Shown: positions 7,898 through 16,917 of the stretch, in pieces
Layout: the number at the start of each line of letters is the position of its first letter
Numbering within the stretch: the first letter of the stretch is position 1
Assembly (NCBI GenBank): GCA_963794165.1
Contig: CAWCCT010000005.1
Coordinates: forward strand, 248,001 to 312,000
Length of the DNA: 64,000 bases
Direction: 5' to 3'
Source: PALSA-350 sp963794165
GTDB lineage: Bacteria > Acidobacteriota > Terriglobia > Terriglobales > Acidobacteriaceae
Notes under the pieces: generated by a model
What the model was told of the DNA's origin: nothing
What the model saw: the letters and a program-made list of their open reading frames with translations, nothing else
Database searches by the model: none
Made by a program: the position numbers and the translations under genes

Positions 7898-9766
7898 TCA
7901 GCTGATGGAAAGGTTCAGGACGCGGTTCAGTCTTTGCACAAAGTTAGCGGGATCCTGCAGCGGCACGCCTTCCATGAGTAGAGCCTGGTCGAAGAGCAGC
8001 CACGCCGCGTCCTCCGCGACGGCGTCATCAGTGCGTCCCAGCAGCTTCCTGACTATCTCGTGATCAGGATTGATCTCTAGTGTAGGTTTTAGTTCGGGCA
8101 GGTCTTTCTGCCCCATGGCGCGCATCATCCGCATCATCTTCATCGATGGCTCGTCTTCATCGGAAACGATGCAGGAAGGGCTGTCTGCCAGCCGCACCGA
8201 CGCGCGCACATCCTTCACCCGGTCTCCCAATGTGGCTTTCAGCTTCTCGATCAGCGGCTTCAGCGCTTCAGCTTTATCGGGCTCCGCTTCGTCTTTCAGG
8301 TCTTCGCCCGTGGATGTTTTATTGACCGACTTGAGCTCGATATCGCCATATTTATCAATGCCGGAGAAAACAATCTCATCGATCTCGTCGTCGAGGATGA
8401 GAACCTCGAGATCCTTCTTCTTGTAGATCTCGAGCAGAGGCGATGTGCGGAGCAGGGAATCCGTGCCTCCAGTGATGTAGTAGATGCTCTTCTGTCCTGC
8501 GTGCATGCGCGACTTTACCTCGGCCAGGCTGGTGAGGCCGTCTACTTTCGTCGACTTGAAACGAACCAGGTCAAGTAGCGTCTCGCGATTCGCGTAGTCG
8601 CCGTACAGCCCTTCCTTAAGCGGCCGGTTGTACTCGCGGATGAACTTCAGATACAGCTCAGGCTGCGTGGCCGCAATATTCTTTAGTTCCGACAGGATCT
8701 TCTTGACGCTCGCGGTGCGGATACTTGTGAGTATCCGGTTTTGCTGCAGGATCTCGCGGCTCACATTCAGCGGAAGATCCTCGCTGTCGATGATGCCGCG
8801 CACAAAGCGCAGATACGACGGCAGAAGCTCCTTGGCGTCGTCCATGATGAAGACGCGCTTCACGTACAGCTTTACGCCCGTCTTGTACTCCGCCTGGTAG
8901 AGATCGAGGGGCGCCTTCGCCGGCACATAAAAGAGCGTGGTGTATTCAAGACTTCCTTCCGCCTTGGTGTGGAACCAGAAAAGCGGATCTTCCCATTCGC
9001 CCGTGATCGATTTGTACAGCTCCTTGTAGTCCTCGTCTTTGAGTTCGCTTTTGGAGCGGCGCCACAGAGCGCTGGCAGCATTCACCTGTTCGGTGGTCCG
9101 GCTCTTAATGGACTTCTTTTCCTCCTCGTTCCATTCGCTCTTGTCGTAAGTGAGAAAGATTGGGAATGCGATGTGGTTGGAGTACTTCTTGACAATCTCC
9201 CGCAGCCGCCAGCTATTGGCGTATTGCTGGCCTTCCTCGTTGAGGTGGAGCAGCACAGTCGTGCCCGGGGCGGAGCGCTCTGCGGGCTCAATGTCAAACC
9301 CGGACTTGCCGTCGCTGGTCCACCGCCAGGCCTGGTCTTGGCCGGCCTTGCGCGAGACCACCTCGACGCGGTCGGCAACCATGAAAGCGCTATAGAAGCC
9401 CACGCCAAACTGACCGATGAGGTTCGAATCTTTCTTGGCATCTCCGGAGAGCTGGGAGAGGAAATTTTTCGTGCCCGAGCGAGCGATGGTGCCCAGGTTT
9501 GAGGCCAGATCCTCCTCATTCATGCCGATGCCGGTGTCGGCGACCGTGAGCGTCTTCTTTTCCTCATCGAGTTCCAGGTCGATGCGAGGGTCGAAGGGAA
9601 CGGTCTTGTAGGCGTCGTCCGTCAGGGTCAGGTGGCGGAGTTTGTCCAGGGCGTCGGAGGAGTTGGAGATCAGCTCACGCAGGAAGATTTCCGGGTGGGA
9701 ATAAAGTGAGTGGACGATCAGTTGCAGCAGCTGATTGACTTCAGTTTGAAATTCGCGCTTCGACAT
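7898..9766 (-). CDS. htpG: Chaperone protein HtpG (Hsp90)
   Basis: 622 residues, the usual length for bacterial Hsp90. The N-terminal GHKL ATPase has the ELISNSSDALDKLR motif with the catalytic Glu and the ATP-binding DTGIGM and GQFGVGFYSAFMVAD loops. The middle domain has the conserved FVRGIIDSEDLPLNVSREILQ stretch (split around residue 340), and the C-terminal dimerisation domain follows. It acts as a cytoplasmic dimeric foldase. The gene is monocistronic; neither flank shows a related gene. Confidence 0.97.
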   Translation of the reverse strand: MSKREFQTEVNQLLQLIVHSLYSHPEIFLRELISNSSDALDKLRHLTLTDDAYKTVPFDPRIDLELDEEKKTLTVADTGIGMNEEDLASNLGTIARSGTKNFLSQLSGDAKKDSNLIGQFGVGFYSAFMVADRVEVVSRKAGQDQAWRWTSDGKSGFDIEPAERSAPGTTVLLHLNEEGQQYANSWRLREIVKKYSNHIAFPIFLTYDKSEWNEEEKKSIKSRTTEQVNAASALWRRSKSELKDEDYKELYKSITGEWEDPLFWFHTKAEGSLEYTTLFYVPAKAPLDLYQAEYKTGVKLYVKRVFIMDDAKELLPSYLRFVRGIIDSEDLPLNVSREILQQNRILTSIRTASVKKILSELKNIAATQPELYLKFIREYNRPLKEGLYGDYANRETLLDLVRFKSTKVDGLTSLAEVKSRMHAGQKSIYYITGGTDSLLRTSPLLEIYKKKDLEVLILDDEIDEIVFSGIDKYGDIELKSVNKTSTGEDLKDEAEPDKAEALKPLIEKLKATLGDRVKDVRASVRLADSPSCIVSDEDEPSMKMMRMMRAMGQKDLPELKPTLEINPDHEIVRKLLGRTDDAVAEDAAWLLFDQALLMEGVPLQDPANFVQRLNRVLNLSIS

Positions 9767-10202
9767 AGAACTTCATTATCAACAAAAACACAGTTCTCTA
9801 GAAATGGCCGGGAGTCCCTGGCGCGGGAAGTGGAAACCGAGCTCTCCAGGCCCGGGTGAACTTCGTGCGGACTTCCTGGAGGAAAGCCGCACATGCGGTT
9901 CTCTCTGGCTTCAAACGGTACAGATCTGAGGAGCGGGCGACCGGGACCGTCAACGGGAATGCCACACGCGATGCTCCTTTGCTGGTGCAGCTACGTTACT
10001 CGGTAACACGCTTAAGTAACGTTTGGTGGTGGCTAAACCCTGTAGACGTGTGTCCTCTTGGCCAAAGTGAATCGCCGCATTGCCCCATCACCAAAGGTGG
10101 GATTGTTTGCACGTCAACTAGGCGGTACGTTCGCCTATCTGACCATGGCCGGGGGGCTAATTTATGGAGGATGTCGCACGGTTCCGCAAAAATAAAGCTG
10201 TG
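9767..10202. other. Gap of about 430 bp with a possible structured RNA fragment
   Basis: No convincing gene. At 9858-9901 the sequence pairs GAAC with GTTC and GTGCGG (9865-9870) with CCGCAC (9887-9892), and ends in GCACATGCGGTTC, which resembles the 3' strand of a group II intron domain V. The rest of an intron and any reverse transcriptase are absent. I also see GTTACTCGGTAAC at about 9994, a small palindrome. Confidence 0.3.
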
Positions 10203-10673
10203 ATGTTTGCTTTGGCTGTCCTGTGTGCCAGAGTAGCTTGCGCTGCGCCAATTGCCGACGGCCAGCCAAAAACGGATTGCAAGGTTTACGAGCAACAAGA
10301 GCAAGCTAACCTGGAGGCTCAAATGCGAGCCAATCCTTCCATACAAGCTCAAAGGCTCGACACCGTTTTCTATAGTGCCAAGCGAAACTCATGCCTGGCG
10401 TCGGTCTTTTTTATCAAAGGCGATGTTACCTACGGCGCGATCCTGGATATTGTGGAAGGTCGAATGCTCTGGGCAAAGAGCTACAGGGGTACAAACTTCT
10501 CTCCTGCCCATATCGTTGAAATGGACGAGGAGATGGATGACGCAATCAAAGCGCTCGAGTTTGCACCGGCAACAAGTGGCAATGCCCACTCAATTAATTT
10601 CCTGCCCCTTCTCATTGACCGGACGATGAACACATTTCCTGCGATCAAGAACGCCCTGACGGAAGCGCGATGA
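10203..10673 (+). CDS. Secreted hypothetical protein
   Basis: 156 residues from the ATG at 10203. An earlier in-frame ATG at 10164 would add 13 charged residues in front. The later start is preferred because it gives a clean signal peptide (MFALAVLCARVACA-AP). The mature part has two cysteines (DCKVYEQQEQ and NSCLASVFF) that could form a disulphide, and a mixed alpha/beta pattern. No named family recognised; likely periplasmic. It converges with the downstream TPR regulator gene, whose stop is 24 bp away. Confidence 0.6.
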   Translation: MFALAVLCARVACAAPIADGQPKTDCKVYEQQEQANLEAQMRANPSIQAQRLDTVFYSAKRNSCLASVFFIKGDVTYGAILDIVEGRMLWAKSYRGTNFSPAHIVEMDEEMDDAIKALEFAPATSGNAHSINFLPLLIDRTMNTFPAIKNALTEAR

Positions 10674-10696
10674 TTGCCGGTTCAACCGCGGTCGCC

Positions 10697-12664
10697 TTAT
10701 TGCGGTAATCCTATCTTCCGCAACAAGGCGGAGAATCGCGGATCGCTGCGCAGATTCTTGAAGGAAGGATCACCCTTCAGCAAGGTGAGGGATTGCCCTT
10801 CACGTTCGTCGTAGGCCTTATCCAGCCACGCGAAAGCCTTATCATTTTCGCCGGCTAGGGCGTAGTCGGCGGCAAGCGTGCTGGAGGGAACATAAGAACC
10901 CGGTTGCTTCATGGCTGCCAGGTCGAGATCAAGATGCTTTTGCCAAAATCCTTTTTCTCCTCCGCTCTCAAACGCTCTCAGCATCATTTTTGCCTCTGCC
11001 GCCGCTTCCTCGGGACCGGAACCACCCAGCACCTCGCTCTTCTCATGTTCCTTGATTGCCTCCTCGTATCGTCCCATCGTCGTCAGAAGCCAAGCAAAGT
11101 ATTCGTGGGCAAGTGGAAAACTGGGATCCATGGCGATGGTGTGCTGGAATTGCCGATACGCATTTCCGTAATCCGCAGCAAATATGTATGTCATCCCCAT
11201 GAAGTTGTTGATTGGTAACGACAACGGGTCTAGTTCGAGTGCCCTCTTGTTTTCAGCGATGGCTTGCGCCTGCCGGCCCATCGGCAAGAGGAAGCAATTG
11301 GAATAGAACAGATGGGCATAGGTCGAGTTCGGATTGACTTCAATCGCCTTCAGAAATTCCTCTTCCGCTCCAGGAAAGTCGAACTCGTAATGCGATTTCT
11401 CCATCCCCAGGGCAGCGTGCGCTTCGGCTAGTGACGGATCCAACAAGATCGCCCTCATCGCCGCCGCCTTTGCTTGCGGAAAACTATCACTCGGGGAGAC
11501 CGGCCCGATGATATTGCTGATGTTGTAGGCGTCGGCCAAACCCGCGTAGGCCAGGGCGAAATTGCTATCCCTATCCGTAGCCTGCTGAAAATACCCAATG
11601 CTTTCCTTAATGGCGTCGGGGGTTCTTTGGTTCCAATAAAAACGCCCTTTCAAATAGAGGTCGTAGGCCTCGGGGTTTACCATGTGCTTCTTCGATAACT
11701 CGATCTGCCGCTGTGGTGTGAGATTAGCCCGCACCTGCTCCGCGATCGCCCTTCCGAGGTCGTTTTGCACGTCAAGCAAGTCCTGCAGATCGCGATCGTA
11801 ATTTTGCGCCCAAAGGTGAGTCTGGTCGCTGACCCGAATCAACTGGGCGCTGACGCGTGCCTTGCCGCCCTCTCGGCGAACGCTTCCTTCCAGGATGTAG
11901 TCGACGCCCAACTCGCGCCCTATCTGGCTGACGGTTTTATCTGTGTGCTTATACGCCATGGCCGAGGTCCGGGCGATAACCCCCAAATGCTCGGGGCTCA
12001 ATTGGCCCAGGTCTGTAATCGTCTCCTCGGTCAGCCCATCGCTGAAGTACTCCTGGCGCGGGTCATTGCTCAAATTCTGGAACGGTAAGATCGCCAGCAT
12101 CGTTCGTTTTTGAGGGCCCGGGTAGGGATGTGTCCCGACAAGATATGCCGTGACTGCCACTACCAGCACCAGAGCCGCTGCAACAGCAGCCACCGTTTTC
12201 CACGGCCAACCGCGAACCTCCGCAGCGAATGCAGCATTATCCGGAGTCGTTGCAGGCTGTGTATCTTGCTGCCGGGGCACGGGGTCGACAACCGCAACCT
12301 TTCCCTCAAAGCTTATTTCTGTACTGGCCGCGCTTAAGGGAGCAATGAACCGGTAGCCTCGCCGGGGTAGAGTTTCAATGAAACGCGGATTGGCGGCAGA
12401 GTCGCCGAAGGCGGTTCGCAACTTGCGAATCGCGGTGTTCAGGCCCTCGTCAAATCCGACATAGGTATCGGATGGCCAGAGCCGTGCTTGCAGCTCCTGC
12501 CGCGTGACCACCTCTCCCGGACGCTCCAGCAACATGGCCAAAACGCGGAAGGGCTGTTCCTGCAGCGGCAATCGGCGCCCGTTCTTATGCATTTGGCCCG
12601 AGTCCAGGTCGATCTCGAAAAGCCCGGTCCGAATTTTGCGGCTGGAACTGGCTGCCGGGTTCAT
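10697..12664 (-). CDS. CadC-like winged-helix membrane regulator with TolB-like and TPR domains
   Basis: 655 residues. Residues ~10-108 form an OmpR/PhoB-type winged helix (EQPFRVLAMLLERPGEVVTRQELQ, then RKLRTAFGD and RRGYRFIAPL, read in separate segments). A single membrane segment lies at 157-177. Next is a FlgO/TolB-N-like domain (AILPFQNLSNDPRQEYFSDGL, then YILEGSVRREGGK), and the last ~300 residues are TPR repeats with repeated LDPSLAEAHAALG-type motifs. Such one-component regulators bind DNA on the cytoplasmic side and are common in Acidobacteria; signals and targets are unknown. Start ATG at 12664. Confidence 0.85.
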   Translation of the reverse strand: MNPAASSSRKIRTGLFEIDLDSGQMHKNGRRLPLQEQPFRVLAMLLERPGEVVTRQELQARLWPSDTYVGFDEGLNTAIRKLRTAFGDSAANPRFIETLPRRGYRFIAPLSAASTEISFEGKVAVVDPVPRQQDTQPATTPDNAAFAAEVRGWPWKTVAAVAAALVLVVAVTAYLVGTHPYPGPQKRTMLAILPFQNLSNDPRQEYFSDGLTEETITDLGQLSPEHLGVIARTSAMAYKHTDKTVSQIGRELGVDYILEGSVRREGGKARVSAQLIRVSDQTHLWAQNYDRDLQDLLDVQNDLGRAIAEQVRANLTPQRQIELSKKHMVNPEAYDLYLKGRFYWNQRTPDAIKESIGYFQQATDRDSNFALAYAGLADAYNISNIIGPVSPSDSFPQAKAAAMRAILLDPSLAEAHAALGMEKSHYEFDFPGAEEEFLKAIEVNPNSTYAHLFYSNCFLLPMGRQAQAIAENKRALELDPLSLPINNFMGMTYIFAADYGNAYRQFQHTIAMDPSFPLAHEYFAWLLTTMGRYEEAIKEHEKSEVLGGSGPEEAAAEAKMMLRAFESGGEKGFWQKHLDLDLAAMKQPGSYVPSSTLAADYALAGENDKAFAWLDKAYDEREGQSLTLLKGDPSFKNLRSDPRFSALLRKIGLPQ

Positions 12665-12836
12665 AGGACTGCCTGACCCGCTGCCATGGTACCCCAGTTG
12701 CCGGGTTCAGGAAACTAAACAACTCCTTTGCCAACTTCTTCTTAGCAAGTCAGGACGAGGTTAGGTGCGGTCGATTGACTGCGTTTGGGCGAGCTAACTA
12801 CAAGGAAGACCGCAACCCAACTACCCAGGAGGAGTC

Positions 12837-13322
12837 ATGAACAGAAAGCTATTCACAAATGCGGCAGCGTTCGTTTTGCTCACAGTCGGTGCTGTGGGAT
12901 CAGGACACGCGCTGAGCGATACAGAAAACTGCAACAACAAACTACTCAACGGTCATTACGGATTCGCTCTTCAAGGCACTAAGTTTGCGCTCCCGAACGT
13001 CATGGGCCCGACAGGTCCCCAGGTAGGCGTAGCTATGGCCGACTTTTACGGCAACGGTACCTTCGAGCAGATAGATACGGTAACCATCAACGGTGAGGTC
13101 GTCGCCGACTTCACTCACACCCCGGCCACTGGTAAGTACACGGTAAACCCCGACTGCACCGGTACCTTCACCATCGACTTCACTGATGGCAGGCCCCCTG
13201 TGGTCACCAGTTTCGTAGTCGTGGAAAACGGCTTGGAGATTGATACCGTGGTTACGAGTGCCGGCGGCAAGCAAGGTATCCTCGCCCTGGGAAGCGTAGG
13301 AAAGAAAGTCTCCCTTTGGTAG
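12837..13322 (+). CDS. Secreted hypothetical protein
   Basis: 161 residues with a signal peptide (MNRKLFTNAAAFVLLTVGAV, cleavage near GHA-LSD). The mature protein is rich in Gly, Thr and Asp and looks all-beta: LLNGHYGFALQG, then GVAMADFYGNGTFEQIDT, then NPDCTGTFTIDF. This pattern is common in acidobacterial secreted proteins of unknown role. A strong AGGAGG (about 12829) sits seven bases before the ATG. Its stop overlaps the start of the longest frame of the next gene. No enzymatic motif seen. Confidence 0.7.
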   Translation: MNRKLFTNAAAFVLLTVGAVGSGHALSDTENCNNKLLNGHYGFALQGTKFALPNVMGPTGPQVGVAMADFYGNGTFEQIDTVTINGEVVADFTHTPATGKYTVNPDCTGTFTIDFTDGRPPVVTSFVVVENGLEIDTVVTSAGGKQGILALGSVGKKVSLW

Positions 13323-13401
13323 CCTTCTTAACCACGAAACTGGTATCTCCGGTTCCCGACCTTGAGAAACGGGGATCCCGCATACCCTTGCAAGGAGCCG
13401 T

Positions 13402-13855
13402 ATGCAGAAAGATCTTGTTCCTGATCTGCGTTCTGGGAACGCTTTGCACGGCGTCTGCTCAAAACAACGCGGCGTCCTGGCAGAACCTGAACGCCCTTCG
13501 CCTGGGAGAGAAGATTCAAGTGCTGGAAGAGAACTCTACCAAAGTCTCCGGGACGTTCCTGGATCTTTCTGATGGGACGATCTCGGTCCAACAGGAATCG
13601 GGCTCGCAGGCGATCCAGAGGCAAGACGTCGTAAGCGTGAAGCTCATGAAAAACAAACACCGTTTACGCAACACGTTCATCGGAGCCGGGATCGGCGCCG
13701 GCGTGGGAGCGGCGATTGGTGCGTCGTGGAACAACGGCTTTGTCGCGAGAGGCGTAGTCGCCGCCGTCATGGCGGGGGTTATTTTGGTGCCCGGCGCGGT
13801 CGTCGGAGCCCTGGTGCCTGACCACACGACGATTTATAGCGTGAGTTCGCACTAG
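13402..13855 (+). pseudogene. Secreted protein with glycine-zipper membrane segment; start shifted by one base
   Basis: The coding frame has a signal peptide (KILFLICVLGTLCTASA-Q), a small beta domain (GEKIQVLEENSTKVSGTFLDL...RQDVVSVKLM) and a C-terminal glycine-zipper-like hydrophobic region (GAGIGAGVGAAIGASW). The only ATG with an ideal ribosome site (AAGGAG at about 13391, ATG at 13402) is out of frame with it. Removing one base around 13405 would give M-R-K-I-L-F, a textbook signal peptide. Either one base is extra in the sequence or translation begins at TTG 13388. Known comparables are RcnB/YMGG-like outer-membrane-associated proteins; function unknown. Confidence 0.55.
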
Positions 13856-13942
13856 CAGTGGTTTTTCGAAATCGGACCATATTAGTCACCTAGTCATTAG
13901 AGTCTGTGCTATGTTTCAATTCCTTCGATTGAGAGGTACTCC

Positions 13943-14962
13943 ATGCGACTAACACGGCGACTCACTCCCTCGCCCTACCCGCGACCTCTCCTTTGCCTTT
14001 TCTCGGCGCTCCTTGTCACCTTCACCGCAGTCCTTGCCCACGCCCAGGATTACACTTCCATCGTCATCTTTGGTGACTCCCTTTCCGACGTTGGCAACGT
14101 CGCGAAACTCACGCAGGCCAAGTACGGGGTGCGGATTCCAGGACCCACTGCCGACTACACCGATGGCCGTTTCACTGACGGCGACGACACGGTTCCCGCA
14201 GCGCAGAAGTACTTTGGTGTGTGGATTGAACAATTGGCCGCGACGCTGCCGTCCAAGCCCATTATCACGAACTCGCTCGATGGCGGAACCGACTACGCAT
14301 ACGGCTTCGCTACTACCGGCAGCGGTACCGGACTATTCACCTTCGGCACCTCGGATTCTTTATCGGTCAATGTCAACAATATTGGCCGGCAGATCACCGA
14401 CTATCTCGCCACGCGTCCCGTCATCAGTGATAGGACCCTCTTCGTGATCTGGGGCGGCGCCATCGACCTTCTAAACGCCACGTCGCCGGACGACGTCATC
14501 AAGGCGGCCATCAATCAGGCCATCAACATTCAGCGCCTCGTCGATGCCGGAGCCACCCACTTCATCGTCCCCAACCTTCCTCCGCTGGGATTGGTTCCAC
14601 GCCTCAACGGGTCTCCGGCGACCTCAATCCCCGCCAACCAGGCAAGCGTTGTCTTTAACCAGTTCCTCGCCACTGCCCTCTCTGTTCTGCGCGACTTTAA
14701 CTGGGACAGACACCTCCACATCGTCCAGCTTGACGTCTTTGCTCTGTTCAACCAGATTGTTGCCTCGCCCTCCAGCTACGGGCTGGCAGACATCACCACC
14801 AGCTCACAGGGACTGGGCGGGGTGGACCCGGACACGTACCTCTTCTGGGATGATCTTCACCCCACCACTCGCGGACACAATATCCTCGCCGTCACGGCGG
14901 CCAGGATGATCAAGGGCGCCAGTGCCGAGTCTGTTCCAGTGAACCTGAGCCAGGCCCACTGA
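13943..14962 (+). CDS. Secreted SGNH/GDSL-family lipase/esterase
   Basis: 339 residues. A signal peptide ends near residue 34 (VLAHAQ-D). Block I is FGDSLSDVGN with the nucleophile Ser46, and the late block V is DDLHPTTRGH giving the Asp303/His306 pair. Conserved Gly and Asn blocks lie between (WGGAIDLLN around residues 170-178). These enzymes hydrolyse esters or lipids outside the cell; the substrate is not predictable. ATG at 13943 has GAGAGG nine bases upstream. Confidence 0.88.
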   Translation: MRLTRRLTPSPYPRPLLCLFSALLVTFTAVLAHAQDYTSIVIFGDSLSDVGNVAKLTQAKYGVRIPGPTADYTDGRFTDGDDTVPAAQKYFGVWIEQLAATLPSKPIITNSLDGGTDYAYGFATTGSGTGLFTFGTSDSLSVNVNNIGRQITDYLATRPVISDRTLFVIWGGAIDLLNATSPDDVIKAAINQAINIQRLVDAGATHFIVPNLPPLGLVPRLNGSPATSIPANQASVVFNQFLATALSVLRDFNWDRHLHIVQLDVFALFNQIVASPSSYGLADITTSSQGLGGVDPDTYLFWDDLHPTTRGHNILAVTAARMIKGASAESVPVNLSQAH

Positions 14963-15000
14963 GCGTTTCCTATCGCCTCGAATCCCCAGGGGTGGTTTGT

Positions 15001-15714
15001 TTACTCTACGGCAGCTTCCCGGATCATTCTCTGCAGGGAGAGTGCGTTGGCATAAGCGTGCGACAGAGCCGTGTTGTCGAAGATGACCCAGGCGTTCTTC
15101 TCCAGCCTGATTCTGGCAGCAAGCAAGGACAGGAAGTCGTCTTCATAGTTCGAATAGTAGGTGCGTGGGGAACCGTGCAGGCGGTAGTAAACAAGGTCAA
15201 GGTTCCCGCCCGGTTCGGCCGCCAGGCGTGAACCTTTCGGGGGGTCGGCGGCCGCTCGTGCGATCGAATGCTTTCTGAGCAGAGTGTCAGCCGGGCGAGT
15301 AAACCAGCTTTCATGGCGTGGTTCGAGCACGGCTTCTCTGCTGTATAGCTCGCGCAGCGCACCGAGAAAACTTTCCGCGACTGCTGCGTCAAAGGCCAGG
15401 GACGGCGGTAGCTGGAAGAGAACAGGACCCGCTTTTTCTTGCAGCGGTTCGATCTGCTGCAGGAAGGTTCTGATCAGGGATTGGCTATTAAGAAGCTTCG
15501 CTTCGTGGGTGATGGTCTTTGGGGCTTTGATGGAGAAGCGAAAATCTGCCGGTGTCTCGATTGCCCATCGTGCCCACGTGGTGGCGCGGTGAGCGCGATA
15601 GAAACTGGAATTGATTTCTACGCAGGGTAGGGTGCGTGAGTAGCGCTGAAGGCGAGTACCTTCCGCCGTTTCTTTTGCCGGAAGGGACCACCCGGCCGTG
15701 CCCGTGCGTTGCAT
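15001..15714 (-). CDS. DUF72 (YecE-like) protein
   Basis: 237 residues with the DUF72 signature: GTAGWSLP at the N-terminus, VEINSSFYRAH, FRFSIKAPKTITH, FQLPPSLAF, EPRHESWF, YYRLHGSPRTYYSNY and WVIFDNTALSHAYANAL near the end. The fold is a TIM-barrel-like domain with acidic and His residues suggestive of a metal site; the biochemical role is unknown. It lies 39 bp downstream of the P460 gene in the same direction, so they may be cotranscribed. It converges with the GDSL gene. Confidence 0.88.
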   Translation of the reverse strand: MQRTGTAGWSLPAKETAEGTRLQRYSRTLPCVEINSSFYRAHRATTWARWAIETPADFRFSIKAPKTITHEAKLLNSQSLIRTFLQQIEPLQEKAGPVLFQLPPSLAFDAAVAESFLGALRELYSREAVLEPRHESWFTRPADTLLRKHSIARAAADPPKGSRLAAEPGGNLDLVYYRLHGSPRTYYSNYEDDFLSLLAARIRLEKNAWVIFDNTALSHAYANALSLQRMIREAAVE

Positions 15715-15753
15715 GCGGATTGGATGCGCCCTACGGGGAGGCTTGCCCGCGGC

Positions 15754-16344
15754 TTACTTCTCTTTCAGGTAAGCGGCAGAGAGGGTGCCCTTGCTGGTGG
15801 CGATCGGCAACAGCGTTGGATAGAACTGGACAAACGTAGTGTCCACTGCCGCGTGCGACGCGTGGCAACTATAGCAGTCAGTGGAAGTCGGGATCATCCT
15901 CGCGGCCTTACCTTCATTGAAGCCGAAGAAGGCCCATTTACCCGGGAAGCGCGCTTCATCTTTTACGTGTACCTCCAGCCCCGCAATGCCGCCCTGGTAA
16001 TTACCGTTCTGATTGATCGAGCCTTTGCCCCGCGCAGCGCGACCTTCCAGCACCAGCATGGTGTGGTCCGGCCAGGTGCCTGTCTTCACAAACGCCTGGT
16101 AAGCGTCAGGATTGACAAACACATTGTCGAATGTGTGGTGGTCTCCCATTTGCATGGGCGGGTCGTAACTCATATCGAAACCTGTGGTGAGATAAACCCA
16201 CTCCCGATAGTGCTCCGGCAACTGGAGCTGGCCGTCGCCGGTATACTGCGGAGCCTGGGTCAGTACCGCCGCGTCCGGTAGGGGCGCGGTGAGAGAAAAC
16301 AGAAGGGTTGCAAGCAACAGTCCGATCTTGGCTGCGGTAAGCAT
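15754..16344 (-). CDS. Cytochrome P460-family protein
   Basis: 196 residues from the ATG at 16344. A signal peptide (AKIGLLLATLLFSLTAPLPDA) starts right there; a longer frame from 16416 or 16581 would put the signal internally, so the shorter start is chosen. The mature protein carries the P460-type body (YREWVYLTTGFDMSYD, VFVNPDAYQAFVKTGTWPDHTM, GLEVHVKDEARFPGKWAFFGF) and a single haem-binding CYSCH near the C-terminus followed by HAAVDTTFVQFYPTL. It should be a periplasmic c-type haem protein that needs the Ccm machinery at 58-62 kb. Its substrate is unknown. Confidence 0.85.
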   Translation of the reverse strand: MLTAAKIGLLLATLLFSLTAPLPDAAVLTQAPQYTGDGQLQLPEHYREWVYLTTGFDMSYDPPMQMGDHHTFDNVFVNPDAYQAFVKTGTWPDHTMLVLEGRAARGKGSINQNGNYQGGIAGLEVHVKDEARFPGKWAFFGFNEGKAARMIPTSTDCYSCHASHAAVDTTFVQFYPTLLPIATSKGTLSAAYLKEK

Positions 16345-16455
16345 GTGAGCAGTATCCGCCCGGGACCCTCTTGCACGCCAGACCGGCCACTGCACAGTCC
16401 CGGCGATTCGCTGCATGGTTGCTTCTTCTTGGTAGCGGTGGAATACCATCTTGCT

Positions 16456-16772
16456 ATGGACATAAGTCCCGCCCGTTCGCCGGCCTCCCGCTGGATATGG
16501 ATTGCGTCCATCTGGACTGGCTTCGGGCTGATCGACGCAACCCAGACCGTATTCGTCATGCGCTCGGAGGGTATGCACCACGCCTGGGTGCGGCTCTTTG
16601 TGCTCACGGCCGCTCCTTTCCTGCCCTGAACCGCCTCCGCGGCTTAAGCTTCAATGAAGATGGCGAATATACGGTGGTGTTGGAAAGCGGAACCAGCCTC
16701 CGGCTAAGCCGGCGTTATCGAAAGCCATTGCAGGTTCGCCTGGGCCTCCGCTTCTCCCCCAGTGCCTCATAA
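16456..16772 (+). pseudogene. Fused remnant: start of LytS-type kinase joined to end of LytTR regulator
   Basis: From ATG 16456 one frame reads a kinase N-terminus (WIWIASIWTGFGLIDATQTV, MHHAWVRLF) and stops at 16629 inside the first membrane region. A second frame from about 16625 reads the last third of a LytTR domain (EDGEYTVVLESGTSLRLSRRYRKPLQ) and stops at 16772. The intact pair at 32.4-34.4 kb in this window ends in a similar FDVVLKSGARTRISRSYRAQLEQ. The scar fits a deletion of roughly 1.5-2 kb between adjacent kinase and regulator genes. Not expected to be functional. Confidence 0.8.
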
Positions 16773-16917
16773 CCAGGAAAATCGGAGGACCGCAGCCCCC
16801 CTTTCGTGGGGATCGGGTTCGCCTCCATTTGGGCTATCGAAAAATTCATGGGGGCGGCAAGATTGGTAAACTCCATCTCAGAGCGAATGGGGAAGCCCGG
16901 GAAAGAGCAAAGACCAG

